40,014 nucleotides of DNA from Micromonospora sp. C95. Lineage in GTDB: Bacteria > Actinomycetota > Actinomycetes > Mycobacteriales > Micromonosporaceae. The translations under genes were made by a program, and so were the position numbers. The stretch spans positions 1 through 40,014 of the forward strand of contig NZ_JAGPXT010000039.1 of assembly GCF_018070465.1 (NCBI RefSeq), written 5' to 3'. Shown here in pieces: positions 27,985-38,200 of this stretch. The notes below the pieces were generated by a model that was given only the letters and a program-made list of their open reading frames with translations, made no database searches and had not been told where the DNA came from. How positions within the stretch are numbered: position 1 is the first letter of the stretch; each line of letters opens with the position of its first letter.

Positions 27985-30141
27985 TCACTCCGGATCGCGG
28001 AGCCGGGCGACGATAGTCTCCGCCGGGCCCGGGGGCCCGAACAGCCGCCCCTGCGCGGTGTCGCACCGCAGCGCCCGCAGCCGGTCCGCCTGCGCCTCGG
28101 TCTCCACCGCCTCCGCGGTGACCCACAGTTCCAGCGCGTGGGCCAGCCGCACCAGCGCGTCGACGATGCGTTCGTCGCGGTGGTCGGCGTCGGCCGGCTC
28201 GGTGCCCCGGATCCCCTCGACGAACGGGCCGGCCAGCTTCAGGCAGGTGATCGGCAGCCGGCGCAGGTACGCCAGATTCGAGTACCCGGTGCCGAAGTCG
28301 TCAACGGCCAGCCGTACGCCGAGCGCGGCGAGCCGGTGCAGCGTCCGCAGCGGCTCCCCCGCCGACCCCATCACCGCGCTCTCGGTCAGCTCCAGCTGCA
28401 GCAGTTCCGCCGGCAGTCCACTGCTGGCCAGCGCGTCGGCCACGGTGTCCACGATCGCCGGCCGGTCGGCCTGGCGGGCGGCCAGGTTGACGCTCACCAC
28501 CAGCCCGGCGTCCGGGAAGTCGGTGTGCCACCGCTGGGCATCCCGGCACGCCTGCCGCAGCACCCACTCACCGAGCCGGACGATCAGGCCGGTCTCCTCG
28601 GCGAGCCCGATGAACCGGTCCGGGCCGATCAACCCCAGTTCCGGGTGCTGCCACCGGACGAGCGCCTCGACGGCCAGCATGCGCCCGTCGAGCAGGGACA
28701 CGATCGGCTGGTAGTGCAGCACGAACTCGCCTCGGTCCAGGGCCAGCGGCAGCCCGGCGGCCAGCGCCGACCGGGCGCTGTCCCGGGCGCTGCGCTCCGG
28801 GTCGTACACCGCCCACCGGTCCCGGCCCTCCGCCTTCGCCCAGTAGAGCGTGGCGTCGGCGGCCTTCATCAGCTCCACGACGCTGGTGCCGGCGACCGCC
28901 GAGTCGACGATGCCGATGCTCGCCGAGACCGCGAGCTGCTGGTCGCCGACGTACACCGGCGCGGCGACGGCCGCCAGCGCCGACTCGGCCACGGCGATCA
29001 CGTCCTGAACGGCGGTGACCCCGTCGACCAGGATGACGAACTCGTCGCCACCCATCCGGGCGACCAGGTAGCCCTGCTCGGCCACGCAGTCGGCCAGCCG
29101 TCGGGCGATCATCACCAGTAGCCGGTCGCCGAGGGCGTGCCCGAGACTGTCGTTTATCGCCTTGAACCCGTCCAGGTCGAGGAAGCAGACACCGACCCGA
29201 CCCGGCGCGTCGGGCTGCTCCACCAGGCCGGCCAACGTGTCGAAGAACAGCGTCCGGTTGGGCAGGCCGGTGAGCGGGTCGTGCAGCGCCTGGAAACGCA
29301 ACCGCTGCTGGAGTTCGTACCGTTCGGTGATGTCCTCGACCACGGCCACGGTGAATCGGGGTCGACCGTCGTCGTGACGGATCAGCGAGACGGCCAGGTC
29401 GGTCCAGACGGCGCTGCCGTCCTTGCGGTAGTACCGCTTCTGGACCCGGGCCGCGTCGTGCTTGCCCTCGATCAGCTCCTGGTACAGCTCCCACATGCCG
29501 GCCGCGTCGTCGGCGTGGAACAGCGACGCCACGTTGAGCTGCCGCAGTTCCTCGACCGGGTAGCCGAGCATGTCGGCGAAAGCGTGGTTGACGTCGATGA
29601 TCGTTCCGTCGACTCCGGCGATGCCGATGCCGACGGCCGCGCCGTCGAAGACCGCCCGGAAGCGGGCCTCGCTGTCCCGCAACGCCGCCTCGGCGTCGTC
29701 CCGCGCCTGCCACATGGCGCGGGCGATACCCTCCTGCTGGACGAAGGTCCGCTCCCGCAGCGCGCGGGCGAAGCCGGCCGCGAGTGCGCCCTGCATCGCC
29801 GCGATCCGCTCGTCGCGGCCCGGCCGATCCGCCGCGCCAGGGATCACGTCGGTCCGGAACCGCTCGCCGAGCGTACGGATCGACCACTCGATGACCCCTG
29901 GTTCGGTGAGGTGCGCGGCGACGAGTGCGCGTCCGACCTCCTCCGCCGCCGCTGCCGGTGGTTCGGCGGAGAGCAGCACCTCCGCCAGCCGGAGGGTGTG
30001 CCCGAGCAGCAGCCGCTCGGTCTCGGCCGCGCTCAGCGGCACGAAACCGAGCCGGCGTACGGCCCGCGTCCAGGCGGCGGCGTACCGCTGGGCGCCGGCC
30101 GGGTCGACGGTGTCCCCGCCGGAGGCACCCACGGCGGCCAT
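27985..30141 (-). CDS. PAS-GGDEF-EAL protein, cyclic-di-GMP turnover
   Basis: A 718-residue protein from ATG 30141 (MAAVGASGGD), four bases after the methyltransferase stop. A helical N-terminal region (about 15-150, actinobacterial type) precedes PAS 155-275. GGDEF spans 285-445 with an intact GGDEF at 364-368 and no clear RxxD inhibitory site before it. EAL spans 465-715 with Glu 492 (EAL), Asn 552, Glu 584, Asp 614/615 (DDFGTGYSN), Lys 635, Glu 677 and Gln 697 in place. The usual LKID is LKLA. Both synthesis and hydrolysis of c-di-GMP are therefore possible. No membrane segment is seen. Coupling to a DUF574 methyltransferase gene is notable. Confidence 0.94.
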   Translation of the reverse strand: MAAVGASGGDTVDPAGAQRYAAAWTRAVRRLGFVPLSAAETERLLLGHTLRLAEVLLSAEPPAAAAEEVGRALVAAHLTEPGVIEWSIRTLGERFRTDVIPGAADRPGRDERIAAMQGALAAGFARALRERTFVQQEGIARAMWQARDDAEAALRDSEARFRAVFDGAAVGIGIAGVDGTIIDVNHAFADMLGYPVEELRQLNVASLFHADDAAGMWELYQELIEGKHDAARVQKRYYRKDGSAVWTDLAVSLIRHDDGRPRFTVAVVEDITERYELQQRLRFQALHDPLTGLPNRTLFFDTLAGLVEQPDAPGRVGVCFLDLDGFKAINDSLGHALGDRLLVMIARRLADCVAEQGYLVARMGGDEFVILVDGVTAVQDVIAVAESALAAVAAPVYVGDQQLAVSASIGIVDSAVAGTSVVELMKAADATLYWAKAEGRDRWAVYDPERSARDSARSALAAGLPLALDRGEFVLHYQPIVSLLDGRMLAVEALVRWQHPELGLIGPDRFIGLAEETGLIVRLGEWVLRQACRDAQRWHTDFPDAGLVVSVNLAARQADRPAIVDTVADALASSGLPAELLQLELTESAVMGSAGEPLRTLHRLAALGVRLAVDDFGTGYSNLAYLRRLPITCLKLAGPFVEGIRGTEPADADHRDERIVDALVRLAHALELWVTAEAVETEAQADRLRALRCDTAQGRLFGPPGPAETIVARLRDPE

Positions 30142-30145
30142 CTGA

Positions 30146-30964
30146 TCAGCCGGCGGGCCGGTCGTTCCGGGCGACGCCACCGAAGGCACCGAAGCGCTGC
30201 CCGTCGGCGGTGACCTCGGACGGCGAGTCGGGTCGCCACAGCTCCATGTGCACCACCCCGGGCTCCACAATGGTCCAGTCGCCGAAGAATCCGGTGATCT
30301 CGGCCCGCGAGCGAAGGGTGATCTCGGTGGCGGTACGCGCCGACAACCGTTGCGCGTCGAGCATCTCCTGCGGTTGGTCCTCGAAGGTGGAGTGGGAGAT
30401 CACCAGGTGGCTCCCGGGGGCCGCCGCCGCGCGCAGGGTGGCCAGGATGTCAGCGGGTCGGTCGGTGTCCGGGACGAAGTGCACCACCCCGGCGAGCAGG
30501 ATGCCCAGCGGCCGGTCGAAGTCGAGCAGGTCGAGTTTGCGCGCCTCGGCCAGGATCCGTTCCGGGTCCCGCAGGTCGGCGTGGATGACGCCGGTCGACT
30601 CGTTGCCGGCGAGCAGCTCCTGGCTGTGTGCCACCGCGACCGGGTCGATGTCGACGTAGACCACCCGGGCCTTCGGGTTCGTGGCCTGGGCGACCTCGTG
30701 CACGTTGCCGACGGTGGGGATGCCGGAGCCGATGTCCAGGAACTGGTCGATCCCGGCGTCGAGCAGGGCCCGCACGGCCCGGCGGAGGAACTCCCGCCCG
30801 GCTCGCATCGTCGCCGGCAGGTTCGGCGTCATGGCCGCGATCTGGTCGGCCAGCTGCCGGTCGATCTCGAAGTTGTGGGCGCCGCCGAGGAAGTAGTCGT
30901 ACACCCGCGCCGCGCTGGGCCGGGAGAGGTCGATCTCGGCGGGGAGTCCGTCCGGCTGCTGCAC
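30146..30964 (-). CDS. SAM-dependent methyltransferase, DUF574 (Methyltransf_19) type
   Basis: About 272 residues from GTG 30964, which has GAGG eight bases upstream; GTG 30973 lies too close to that signal. Typical DUF574 features are LSRPSAARVYDYFLGGAHNFEIDRQLADQ at the N-terminus, the SAM loop FLDIGSGIPTVGNVHEVA, VVYVDIDPVAVAHSQELL with the acidic residue at the end of strand 2, and HADLRDP. This family is greatly expanded in Streptomyces and Micromonospora, often next to sensory or regulatory genes; substrates are not established. It lies four bases upstream of the GGDEF-EAL gene in one transcript. Confidence 0.92.
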   Translation of the reverse strand: MQQPDGLPAEIDLSRPSAARVYDYFLGGAHNFEIDRQLADQIAAMTPNLPATMRAGREFLRRAVRALLDAGIDQFLDIGSGIPTVGNVHEVAQATNPKARVVYVDIDPVAVAHSQELLAGNESTGVIHADLRDPERILAEARKLDLLDFDRPLGILLAGVVHFVPDTDRPADILATLRAAAAPGSHLVISHSTFEDQPQEMLDAQRLSARTATEITLRSRAEITGFFGDWTIVEPGVVHMELWRPDSPSEVTADGQRFGAFGGVARNDRPAG

Positions 30965-31082
30965 TGGTTGCACCTCACGTCGTCGCCGTGGATCGTGATG
31001 CTGACCACTCTAGGCGGGTCCGTGCCACGGGGGGAGATCCACAACGCTCTTTTCCTGATCGGCCGTTCGTACCGGCCGGGGG

Positions 31083-32285
<1,203 letters not shown>

Positions 32286-32380
32286 CGCGAGTCCTTCGGG
32301 GGTGGTGGGAAGGGCGGAGGGGTGCGTCCGCCGGGTCACGGGGACTCACCGACGGCCAGGATATCCCCGGTGGCTGCCGA

Positions 32381-32386
32381 TAGGTT
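32381..32386 (+). promoter_or_regulatory. Candidate -10 of a leaderless GST-like transcript
   Basis: TAGGTT is followed by six bases and then ATG 32393, with no ribosome binding site. No convincing -35 is seen, so this is a pattern match only. Confidence 0.35.
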
Positions 32387-32392
32387 GTGGGC

Positions 32393-33358
32393 ATGGCACG
32401 GGCCCAGTTCAGCGCGGAAACCAGCGGCGGCGGCGCGTTCGTCCGCCAACCCAACCGGTTCACCGGGCGGGTGACCCCGCACTCGACCGCACCGCCGGGT
32501 GGCGGGCCGGACGAGCAGGACCGCTGGCCGCTGGAGCCCGGCCGCTACCGGCTGATCTGGTGCCGGGCCTGCCCGTGGGCGCACCGGGCACTCATCGTGC
32601 GGAACCTGCTCGGGCTGACCGACGCCATCTCGCTGGGCACCGTCGACCCGATCCGGGACGATCGCGGTTGGCGGTTCGCGCTCGACCAGGACGGCTTCGA
32701 CCCGGTGCTGGGCATCGGTTTCCTCTCCGAGGCGTACCTGGCCACCGATCCGGACTACACCGGCCGGGTCACCGTGCCGGCGCTTGTCGACACCCGTACC
32801 GGGCGGGTGGTCACCAACGACTACCCGCAACTGACCCTGGACCTGTCCACCGAGTGGCGGCGGCTGCACGCCCCCGGCGCGCCGGACCTCTACCCGGTCG
32901 AGCTGCGCCCGGAGCTGGACGCGCTGATGGCCGAGATCCACCGGGACGTCAACAACGGCGTCTACCGGTGCGGATTCGCCACCTCGCAGCAGGCGTACGA
33001 CGAGGCGTTCGAGGCGCTGTTCGCCCGGCTGGACGCGCTGTCGGAACGGTTGGCCGGCCGGCGCTACCTGATGGGTGACTCGATCACCGAGGCGGACGTG
33101 CGCCTGTTCACCACGCTGGTCCGCTTCGACGTGGCGTACCACGGGCACTTCAAGTGCAACCGGCAGAAACTCACCGAGCTGCCGGTGCTGTGGGCGTACG
33201 CCCGGGATCTGTTCCAGACGCCCGGTTTCGGGGAGACGGTCGACTTCGACCACATCAAGCGGCACTACTACGCCACCCACGGCGAGATCAACCCGACAGG
33301 CATCGTTCCGCTCGGGCCGGACCTGCACGGCTGGACGACGCCGCACGGGCGTGGCTGA
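32393..33358 (+). CDS. Glutathionyl-hydroquinone-reductase-like (Xi class) GST-fold protein
   Basis: A 321-residue protein of the YqjG/ECM4/PcpF group. The thioredoxin-like domain has the catalytic Cys 60 in CRACPWAHRALIVRNLLGL, and the conserved segments GFLSEAYLATDPDY, VTVPALVDT and NDYPQL. The helical C-terminal domain has NNGVYRCGFATSQQAYDEAF and DVRLFTTLVRFDVAYHGHFKCNRQ, matching the family's quinone-site region. Known members use glutathione to remove glutathionyl groups from hydroquinones. Actinobacteria of this type normally use mycothiol, so the physiological thiol may differ. Its last eight bases overlap the next gene. Confidence 0.92.
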   Translation: MARAQFSAETSGGGAFVRQPNRFTGRVTPHSTAPPGGGPDEQDRWPLEPGRYRLIWCRACPWAHRALIVRNLLGLTDAISLGTVDPIRDDRGWRFALDQDGFDPVLGIGFLSEAYLATDPDYTGRVTVPALVDTRTGRVVTNDYPQLTLDLSTEWRRLHAPGAPDLYPVELRPELDALMAEIHRDVNNGVYRCGFATSQQAYDEAFEALFARLDALSERLAGRRYLMGDSITEADVRLFTTLVRFDVAYHGHFKCNRQKLTELPVLWAYARDLFQTPGFGETVDFDHIKRHYYATHGEINPTGIVPLGPDLHGWTTPHGRG

Positions 33359-34073
33359 GCCGCCGGCCACGGTCCGACGGTCGGTGCGGCGCGGCGCCGC
33401 GCTGGTCGCCGCGCTCTGCGCCCTGGCTGGCGCGGCTGCGGTGACACTCGCCGTGGTCGCCGGCCCAGGACCGGGCCTGACCGGGTACGTGAGTGAGGCC
33501 GGTGTCGTCGACAGCGACTATGCCTGGACGTACCGGATCGGAGTGTTCGCCCTGGCCGGGGCGCTGCTGCTGCTCGCCGTCGCGCTACGGGTCGGTGCGC
33601 GGCACTACGGCGACCCGGCACTTCGGGTCGCCGTGACGCTACTCGTGGTGGCGAGTCTGTGCACGGTCCTGTCCGGCGCGGTGACGTGCAGCGCGGGTTG
33701 CCCACTGCCGCCGTTCGAACGGGCCACCGTGGCGGATCTGGTGCACGGTGCGGCAAGTGTCGCCGCGACGGTGGCGGTGGTCTTCGCGATGCTGGCGGTC
33801 GCCTTCTCGCCGGTGGCGCGACGCCGGCTGCGGCGCACGGGCGTCGTCGCGGCAACGGTGTCGCTGCCACTCGCGGGCGCGGTCGGTCTGGCGATGCTGC
33901 TGGTCGGCCGGAGTCCGCTGGTCGGGGTGCTGGAGCGGCTGCTGCTGACGGTTGCCGTCGGCTGGGCCCTGGCCACCGCCGGAGCGTTGGCGGTACGCGA
34001 CCCCACGGCGATGGCGGTGCAGGACCACCGGACACCGACCGTGCGCGAGACCACAGCTCGCCGTCGGCGCTGA
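33351..34073 (+). CDS. DUF998-like integral membrane protein
   Basis: About 240 residues from GTG 33351, overlapping the upstream GST-like gene by eight bases. Roughly six hydrophobic segments: near 14-38 (GAALVAALCALAGAAAVTLAVVAG), 60-80, 87-110, 130-155, 165-185 and 190-212. A pair of Cys (TCSAGCPLPP) lies in a loop predicted to be outside. The arrangement is like DUF998 proteins, but I am not certain of that family. The C-terminal tail is short and Arg-rich. It is probably co-transcribed with the GST-like gene and the flavin oxidoreductase, 28 bases downstream. Confidence 0.7.
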   Translation: MAEPPATVRRSVRRGAALVAALCALAGAAAVTLAVVAGPGPGLTGYVSEAGVVDSDYAWTYRIGVFALAGALLLLAVALRVGARHYGDPALRVAVTLLVVASLCTVLSGAVTCSAGCPLPPFERATVADLVHGAASVAATVAVVFAMLAVAFSPVARRRLRRTGVVAATVSLPLAGAVGLAMLLVGRSPLVGVLERLLLTVAVGWALATAGALAVRDPTAMAVQDHRTPTVRETTARRRR

Positions 34074-34101
34074 GGTCGCGCACCCGGGAGAGGATGGCGC
34101 G

Positions 34102-35169
34102 ATGAGTTCGTTGTTCACGCCGCTGACGCTGCGGACGGTCACCCTGCCCAACCGGATCGCGCTGGCACCGATGTGCCAGTACAGCGCCGGTCCCGACGGC
34201 CTGCCCACCGACTGGCACCTGGTGCATCTCGGCACCCGGGCGATCGGTGGCGCGGGCCTGGTGATGACCGAGGCGACCGCCGTGCTGCCGGAGGGCCGGA
34301 TCAGCCCGCAGGACACCGGGTTGTGGTCCGGCCGCCACGTCGACGCCTGGCGGCCGGTGACCAGGCTCGTGGCCGCGCACGGCGCGGTGCCCGTGGTGCA
34401 GCTCGCGCATGCCGGGTTCAAGGCGTCGACGTACCGCCCGTGGGAGCCGCGCCAGGGTGGGGTGCCGGACGCCGAGGGCGGCTGGACGCCGGTCGGGCCA
34501 ACCGGTGAACCGTTCGTGCCCGCGTACCGGGTGCCGACGGCCCTGGACGACACCGGGATCGCCGATGTCGTCGCGGCCTTCGCCGAGTCCGCCACGCGGG
34601 CGGTGGCGGCCGGCTTCGCCGCCGTGGAGATCCACGCTGCACACGGCTACCTGCTGCACGAGTTCCTCTCCCCGCTGACCAACCATCGGACCGACGGCTG
34701 GGGTGGTGACCGGGCCGGGCGGATGCGGCTGACGCTGGAGGTGGCTCGGGCGGTGCGCGCCGCTGTCGGTGAGGACGTGCCGGTACTGGCCCGGATCTCG
34801 GCCACCGACTGGGTGCCGGGCGGCTGGACGGTCGAGGACAGCGTGGCCCTCGCCGCCGCACTCGCCGCCGCCGGGGTGGACCTGATCGACTGCTCCTCCG
34901 GCGGGGCGTCGCCATCCGCCAACGTCCCGGTCGGGCGCGGCTACCAGGTGCCGCTGGCCGCTCAGGTCCGCCGCGAGGCGCAGGTGCCGACCGGCGCGGT
35001 CGGCCTGATCGTCGAACCGGAGCAGGCCGAGGCGATCATCGCCGACGGCGAGGCCGACATGGTGCTGCTCGGCCGGGAACTGCTGCGCAATCCGTACTGG
35101 CCGCACCAGGCGGCGGCCAAGTTGGGCACCGCACCCAACTGGCCGGACCCGTACCTGCGGGCGGCCTGA
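34102..35169 (+). CDS. NADH:flavin oxidoreductase, Old Yellow Enzyme family (YqjM-like)
   Basis: A 355-residue FMN-dependent TIM barrel that reduces the C=C bond of enals, enones or nitroalkenes. N-terminal LFTPLTLRTVTLPNRIALAPMCQYSAGPDGLPTDWHLVHLGTRAIGGAGLVMTEATAV carries the YqjM-type Cys-Gln-Tyr. The substrate-binding His pair is in EIHAAHGYLLHEFLSPLTNHRTDGWGG, followed by VLARISATDW and a C-terminal GRELLRNPYWP (FMN phosphate site). ATG 34102 has GGAGAGGA upstream. It probably forms a small redox operon with the GST-like and membrane genes and ends at a strong hairpin. Confidence 0.95.
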   Translation: MSSLFTPLTLRTVTLPNRIALAPMCQYSAGPDGLPTDWHLVHLGTRAIGGAGLVMTEATAVLPEGRISPQDTGLWSGRHVDAWRPVTRLVAAHGAVPVVQLAHAGFKASTYRPWEPRQGGVPDAEGGWTPVGPTGEPFVPAYRVPTALDDTGIADVVAAFAESATRAVAAGFAAVEIHAAHGYLLHEFLSPLTNHRTDGWGGDRAGRMRLTLEVARAVRAAVGEDVPVLARISATDWVPGGWTVEDSVALAAALAAAGVDLIDCSSGGASPSANVPVGRGYQVPLAAQVRREAQVPTGAVGLIVEPEQAEAIIADGEADMVLLGRELLRNPYWPHQAAAKLGTAPNWPDPYLRAA

Positions 35170-35174
35170 CCAGC

Positions 35175-35212
35175 GGTCCGGCTGCCCGGTGACGGCCGAG
35201 GGCAGCCGGACC
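35175..35212. terminator. Bidirectional terminator between convergent genes
   Basis: GGTCCGGCTGCCC (35175-35187) and its reverse complement (35200-35212) form a perfect 13-bp stem with a 12-base loop. It lies between the flavin oxidoreductase stop (35169) and the ABC exporter stop (35235) and can serve both strands. Confidence 0.75.
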
Positions 35213-35234
35213 CGTGCGGATCTCAGCCACGCTC

Positions 35235-38200
35235 TCAGCCGGCCAGGTGGCCCCAGTGTTGCTCCAGGTCGCGCCACCGCCCCTGGGCGGCCACCGTACC
35301 GGCGATGAGCACCACCACGTGGTCGGCCCGGATCAGCGCGGCCCGCTTCGAGGTGGAGCCGACCACCGTCACCCCCCGGTCCCGCAGTGCCTGCCACAGC
35401 GCCAGTTCGGTGGTGACGTCCAGCGCGGAGGAGACGTCGTCGGCCACCAGGAGTTCGGTACGCGGCGCCAGCGCCCGGGCCAGCGCCAGCCGTTGCAGCT
35501 GGCCACCGGACAACCGGGTGCCCTTGTGCCCGATGAGCAGGCCGAGCCCGCTGCCGGTGGCGGCCAGGTCGTGGTCGAGCTGGGCGGTGCTCACCGCGTG
35601 CGCGGCGTCCACCTGATGCCCGAGGGTGATGTTGTCGGCGACCGTGCCGGAGAGCACCCGGGGCAACTGACCGACGTAGCCGACCTGGTTGGGACGCAGG
35701 AACAGCTCCGGCTCGGTCACCGGCTCGCCGTTCCAGGTCAGCAGCCCGGTGTGCGGGGCGATGCCGGCGAGGGCCCGCAGCAACGACGACTTGCCCGAGC
35801 CGACCGGCCCGACCACCAGGACGAGCTGCCCGCGTACCACGGTCAGGTCCACGTCGCGTACGGCGGTGATGCCGTCGGTGTGCCGGACGCCGAAGCCGAC
35901 CAGCTCCAGCCGCCGCAACGGGGTACGCGGTGGCGCCGTCGGGGCGGGAGCGGTACCGGCGGCCAGGTCGACTCCCGGCACCCGCGCCGAGTACGCCTCG
36001 ATCCCGGTCATCTCCGCCGTCCGCCGGGTCCACACCCGCGCCGACGGCACCTGGGAGATCAGCGAGGCGGTGGTCCAGGCGAACCAGCGGGCCGCGCCCA
36101 GCGTGGCGACCGCGACCAGTGCCGCCCCGGCGGAGAGCCCACCGGTCAGGAACAACGCCCACACGCCGATCGGGAACAGTCCGCTGGCCACGGCCGGCGT
36201 GGAGCGCGCCCAGACCTGCACGGCGATCTCCCGGCGCTGCCGTTCGCTGCGTACCGCGTCGAGGCCGGCCAGGTGGGTCAGCACCGGTCGGGTGGCCCCG
36301 GCCAGCTTCACCGTGCGCGCCGCCGACAGCGTGGAGACCAGCGCGGTGGCGAAGGCCGCCCGCGCGGCGACGGTGTCCCGCGCCGCCCGCTCCAGCCTCG
36401 GCCCGAACGCCGTGGCGGCCAGCCCGGAGAGCACCATCGTGCCGAGGAAGAACAGTCCCGGCACCACGCTGCCGGTGATCAGGGTCATGGCGACCAGCAG
36501 GATCAGGCCGACGGTCTGGTCGAGCACGTTGTCGGCGAGTTGGACGACCCGCTCGGTGTCGCCGCCCTGGGCCACCACCTCGGCCGGGGTGTGCCGGCTG
36601 ACCCGGCGCGGGCCGGTCTGGCCGTGCACCAGGCGGGCGCTGATCCGCAGCATCTGCCGCACCCACCAGGCGGGGAACCACAGGTGGGTCCAGTAGTGCG
36701 CCGGGATGGCGAGGATCAGCCCGGCCGCGATACCGAGGGCGGGCAGCCAGGGGTCGCCGGTGCCGTCGACCACGTCGGCCCAGAGCCAGGCGAGCACCGG
36801 CCCGTCCAGGCCGAGAATCGCCAGCACGGTGAAGATGCCCACCCCCGCCGCGCCGTACCGGGGATCGTTCAGGCAGAGCCGGGCGATCTCCCGCAGGGTC
36901 CGTGCCCGGGAGGCCGGCCGCCGGTCGGCTTCGGTCGCCGCGTCTGCGGCGGTGGCGCCGGCTTCACGGCCGCCGACCTGTCGCCCCTCCGCCGGGTCGA
37001 CCGGCTCCGGCCCGACGACCGGCGCGGGATCACCCACCGGCAGACCTACCTCGACGCCGTGCCCGGCGGGCAGCTCGGCGTCGTCCGGCGGCGGCGAGCC
37101 CGGGCCGTCGCCGGTCTCGCCGCCGGGCAGCAGCACGTCGGCGCCTCGCGCGGCGGCCGTGCGGGTGCCCACGGGCGCGCTGATCGCGGTCGTCGGGCTG
37201 AACGCGCCGGCCGGCGTGGCGGCGGCCGGGTTGGCACCGACGAGCGCCGGCTCCGCCCAGCCGCGGTCCGTCTCCGGCTCGGGCAGCAGCCCGGTTCCCG
37301 CGTCGACGCCGTGCCCGCCCTGGTGACCGGCCGCCAGCAGCTCGGCGAAGCGCCGCGACTCGGCCAGCGGGGCGGCCTCGACCACCGCTCCGTCAGCCAG
37401 TACCACCACCTCGTCGCAGCGGCTCACCGACGACAGTCGGTGCGCGATGACGATGCCGATCCGGTCGCGCAGCAGGCGCTCGGTGGCCTGCTGCACCCGG
37501 GTCTCGGTGACCGGGTCGAGCCGGGCGGTGGCCTCGTCGAGGATCACCACGTGCGGGTCACGGACCAGGATCCGGGCGAAGGCGACAAGCTGCTCCTGAC
37601 CGGCCGAGAGCACGTGGCCGCCCTCGCCGAGGCGGGTGTCCAGGCCGGCCGGCAGCTCGGCGATCCAGTTGGCCAGGCCCAGTTCGTGCAGGGCCCGGGC
37701 GGCGGCGTCGAGCAGCTCGGGGTCGAACAGCGCCACGTTCTCGGCGAGCGTGCCGGCAAGGATCTCGGTCCGTTGCGGCACCACGGCGACCCACTGGCGC
37801 AGCTGCTCCACGTCGAGGTCGAGCACGTCGCGCCCACCGAGCAGGACCGTCCCCGGTGGCACGTCGACCGCCCGGGTGAGCAGCTTGGCCAGCGTGGACT
37901 TGCCCGACCCGGTCCGGCCGACCAGAGCGTACGAGCGGCCCCGCACGAAGGTCAGGTCGACGTCGCGCAGCGCGGGGCCGCGCTCGGCGTCCGGCCCGCT
38001 GCTCGGGTAGCGGTAGGTCAGGTCGCGGATGACCAGGTCACCGTCGCTGGGGGCGGCACCGCCGCTGGGTTCCTGCGGAGCGGCCGAGAGCAGTTGCACC
38101 CGCCCCCACGCGCCGAGGGCGTACTGCACCTCCGGCACCATCCGGCTGACGTGTTCGACGGTCATGCCGAGCGAGAGTGCGAGCAGCCAGATCGCGGTGA

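Noticed and set aside
31040..31082. Possible terminator after the thiolase gene
   Set aside because: Only short CGGCC/GGCCG arms pair, and the following bases on the minus strand are an A-run, not a T-run.
33268..36681. 1137-codon minus-strand open frame
   Set aside because: It overlaps both the flavin oxidoreductase and the ABC exporter in a wrong frame, and the composition is that of a GC shadow.
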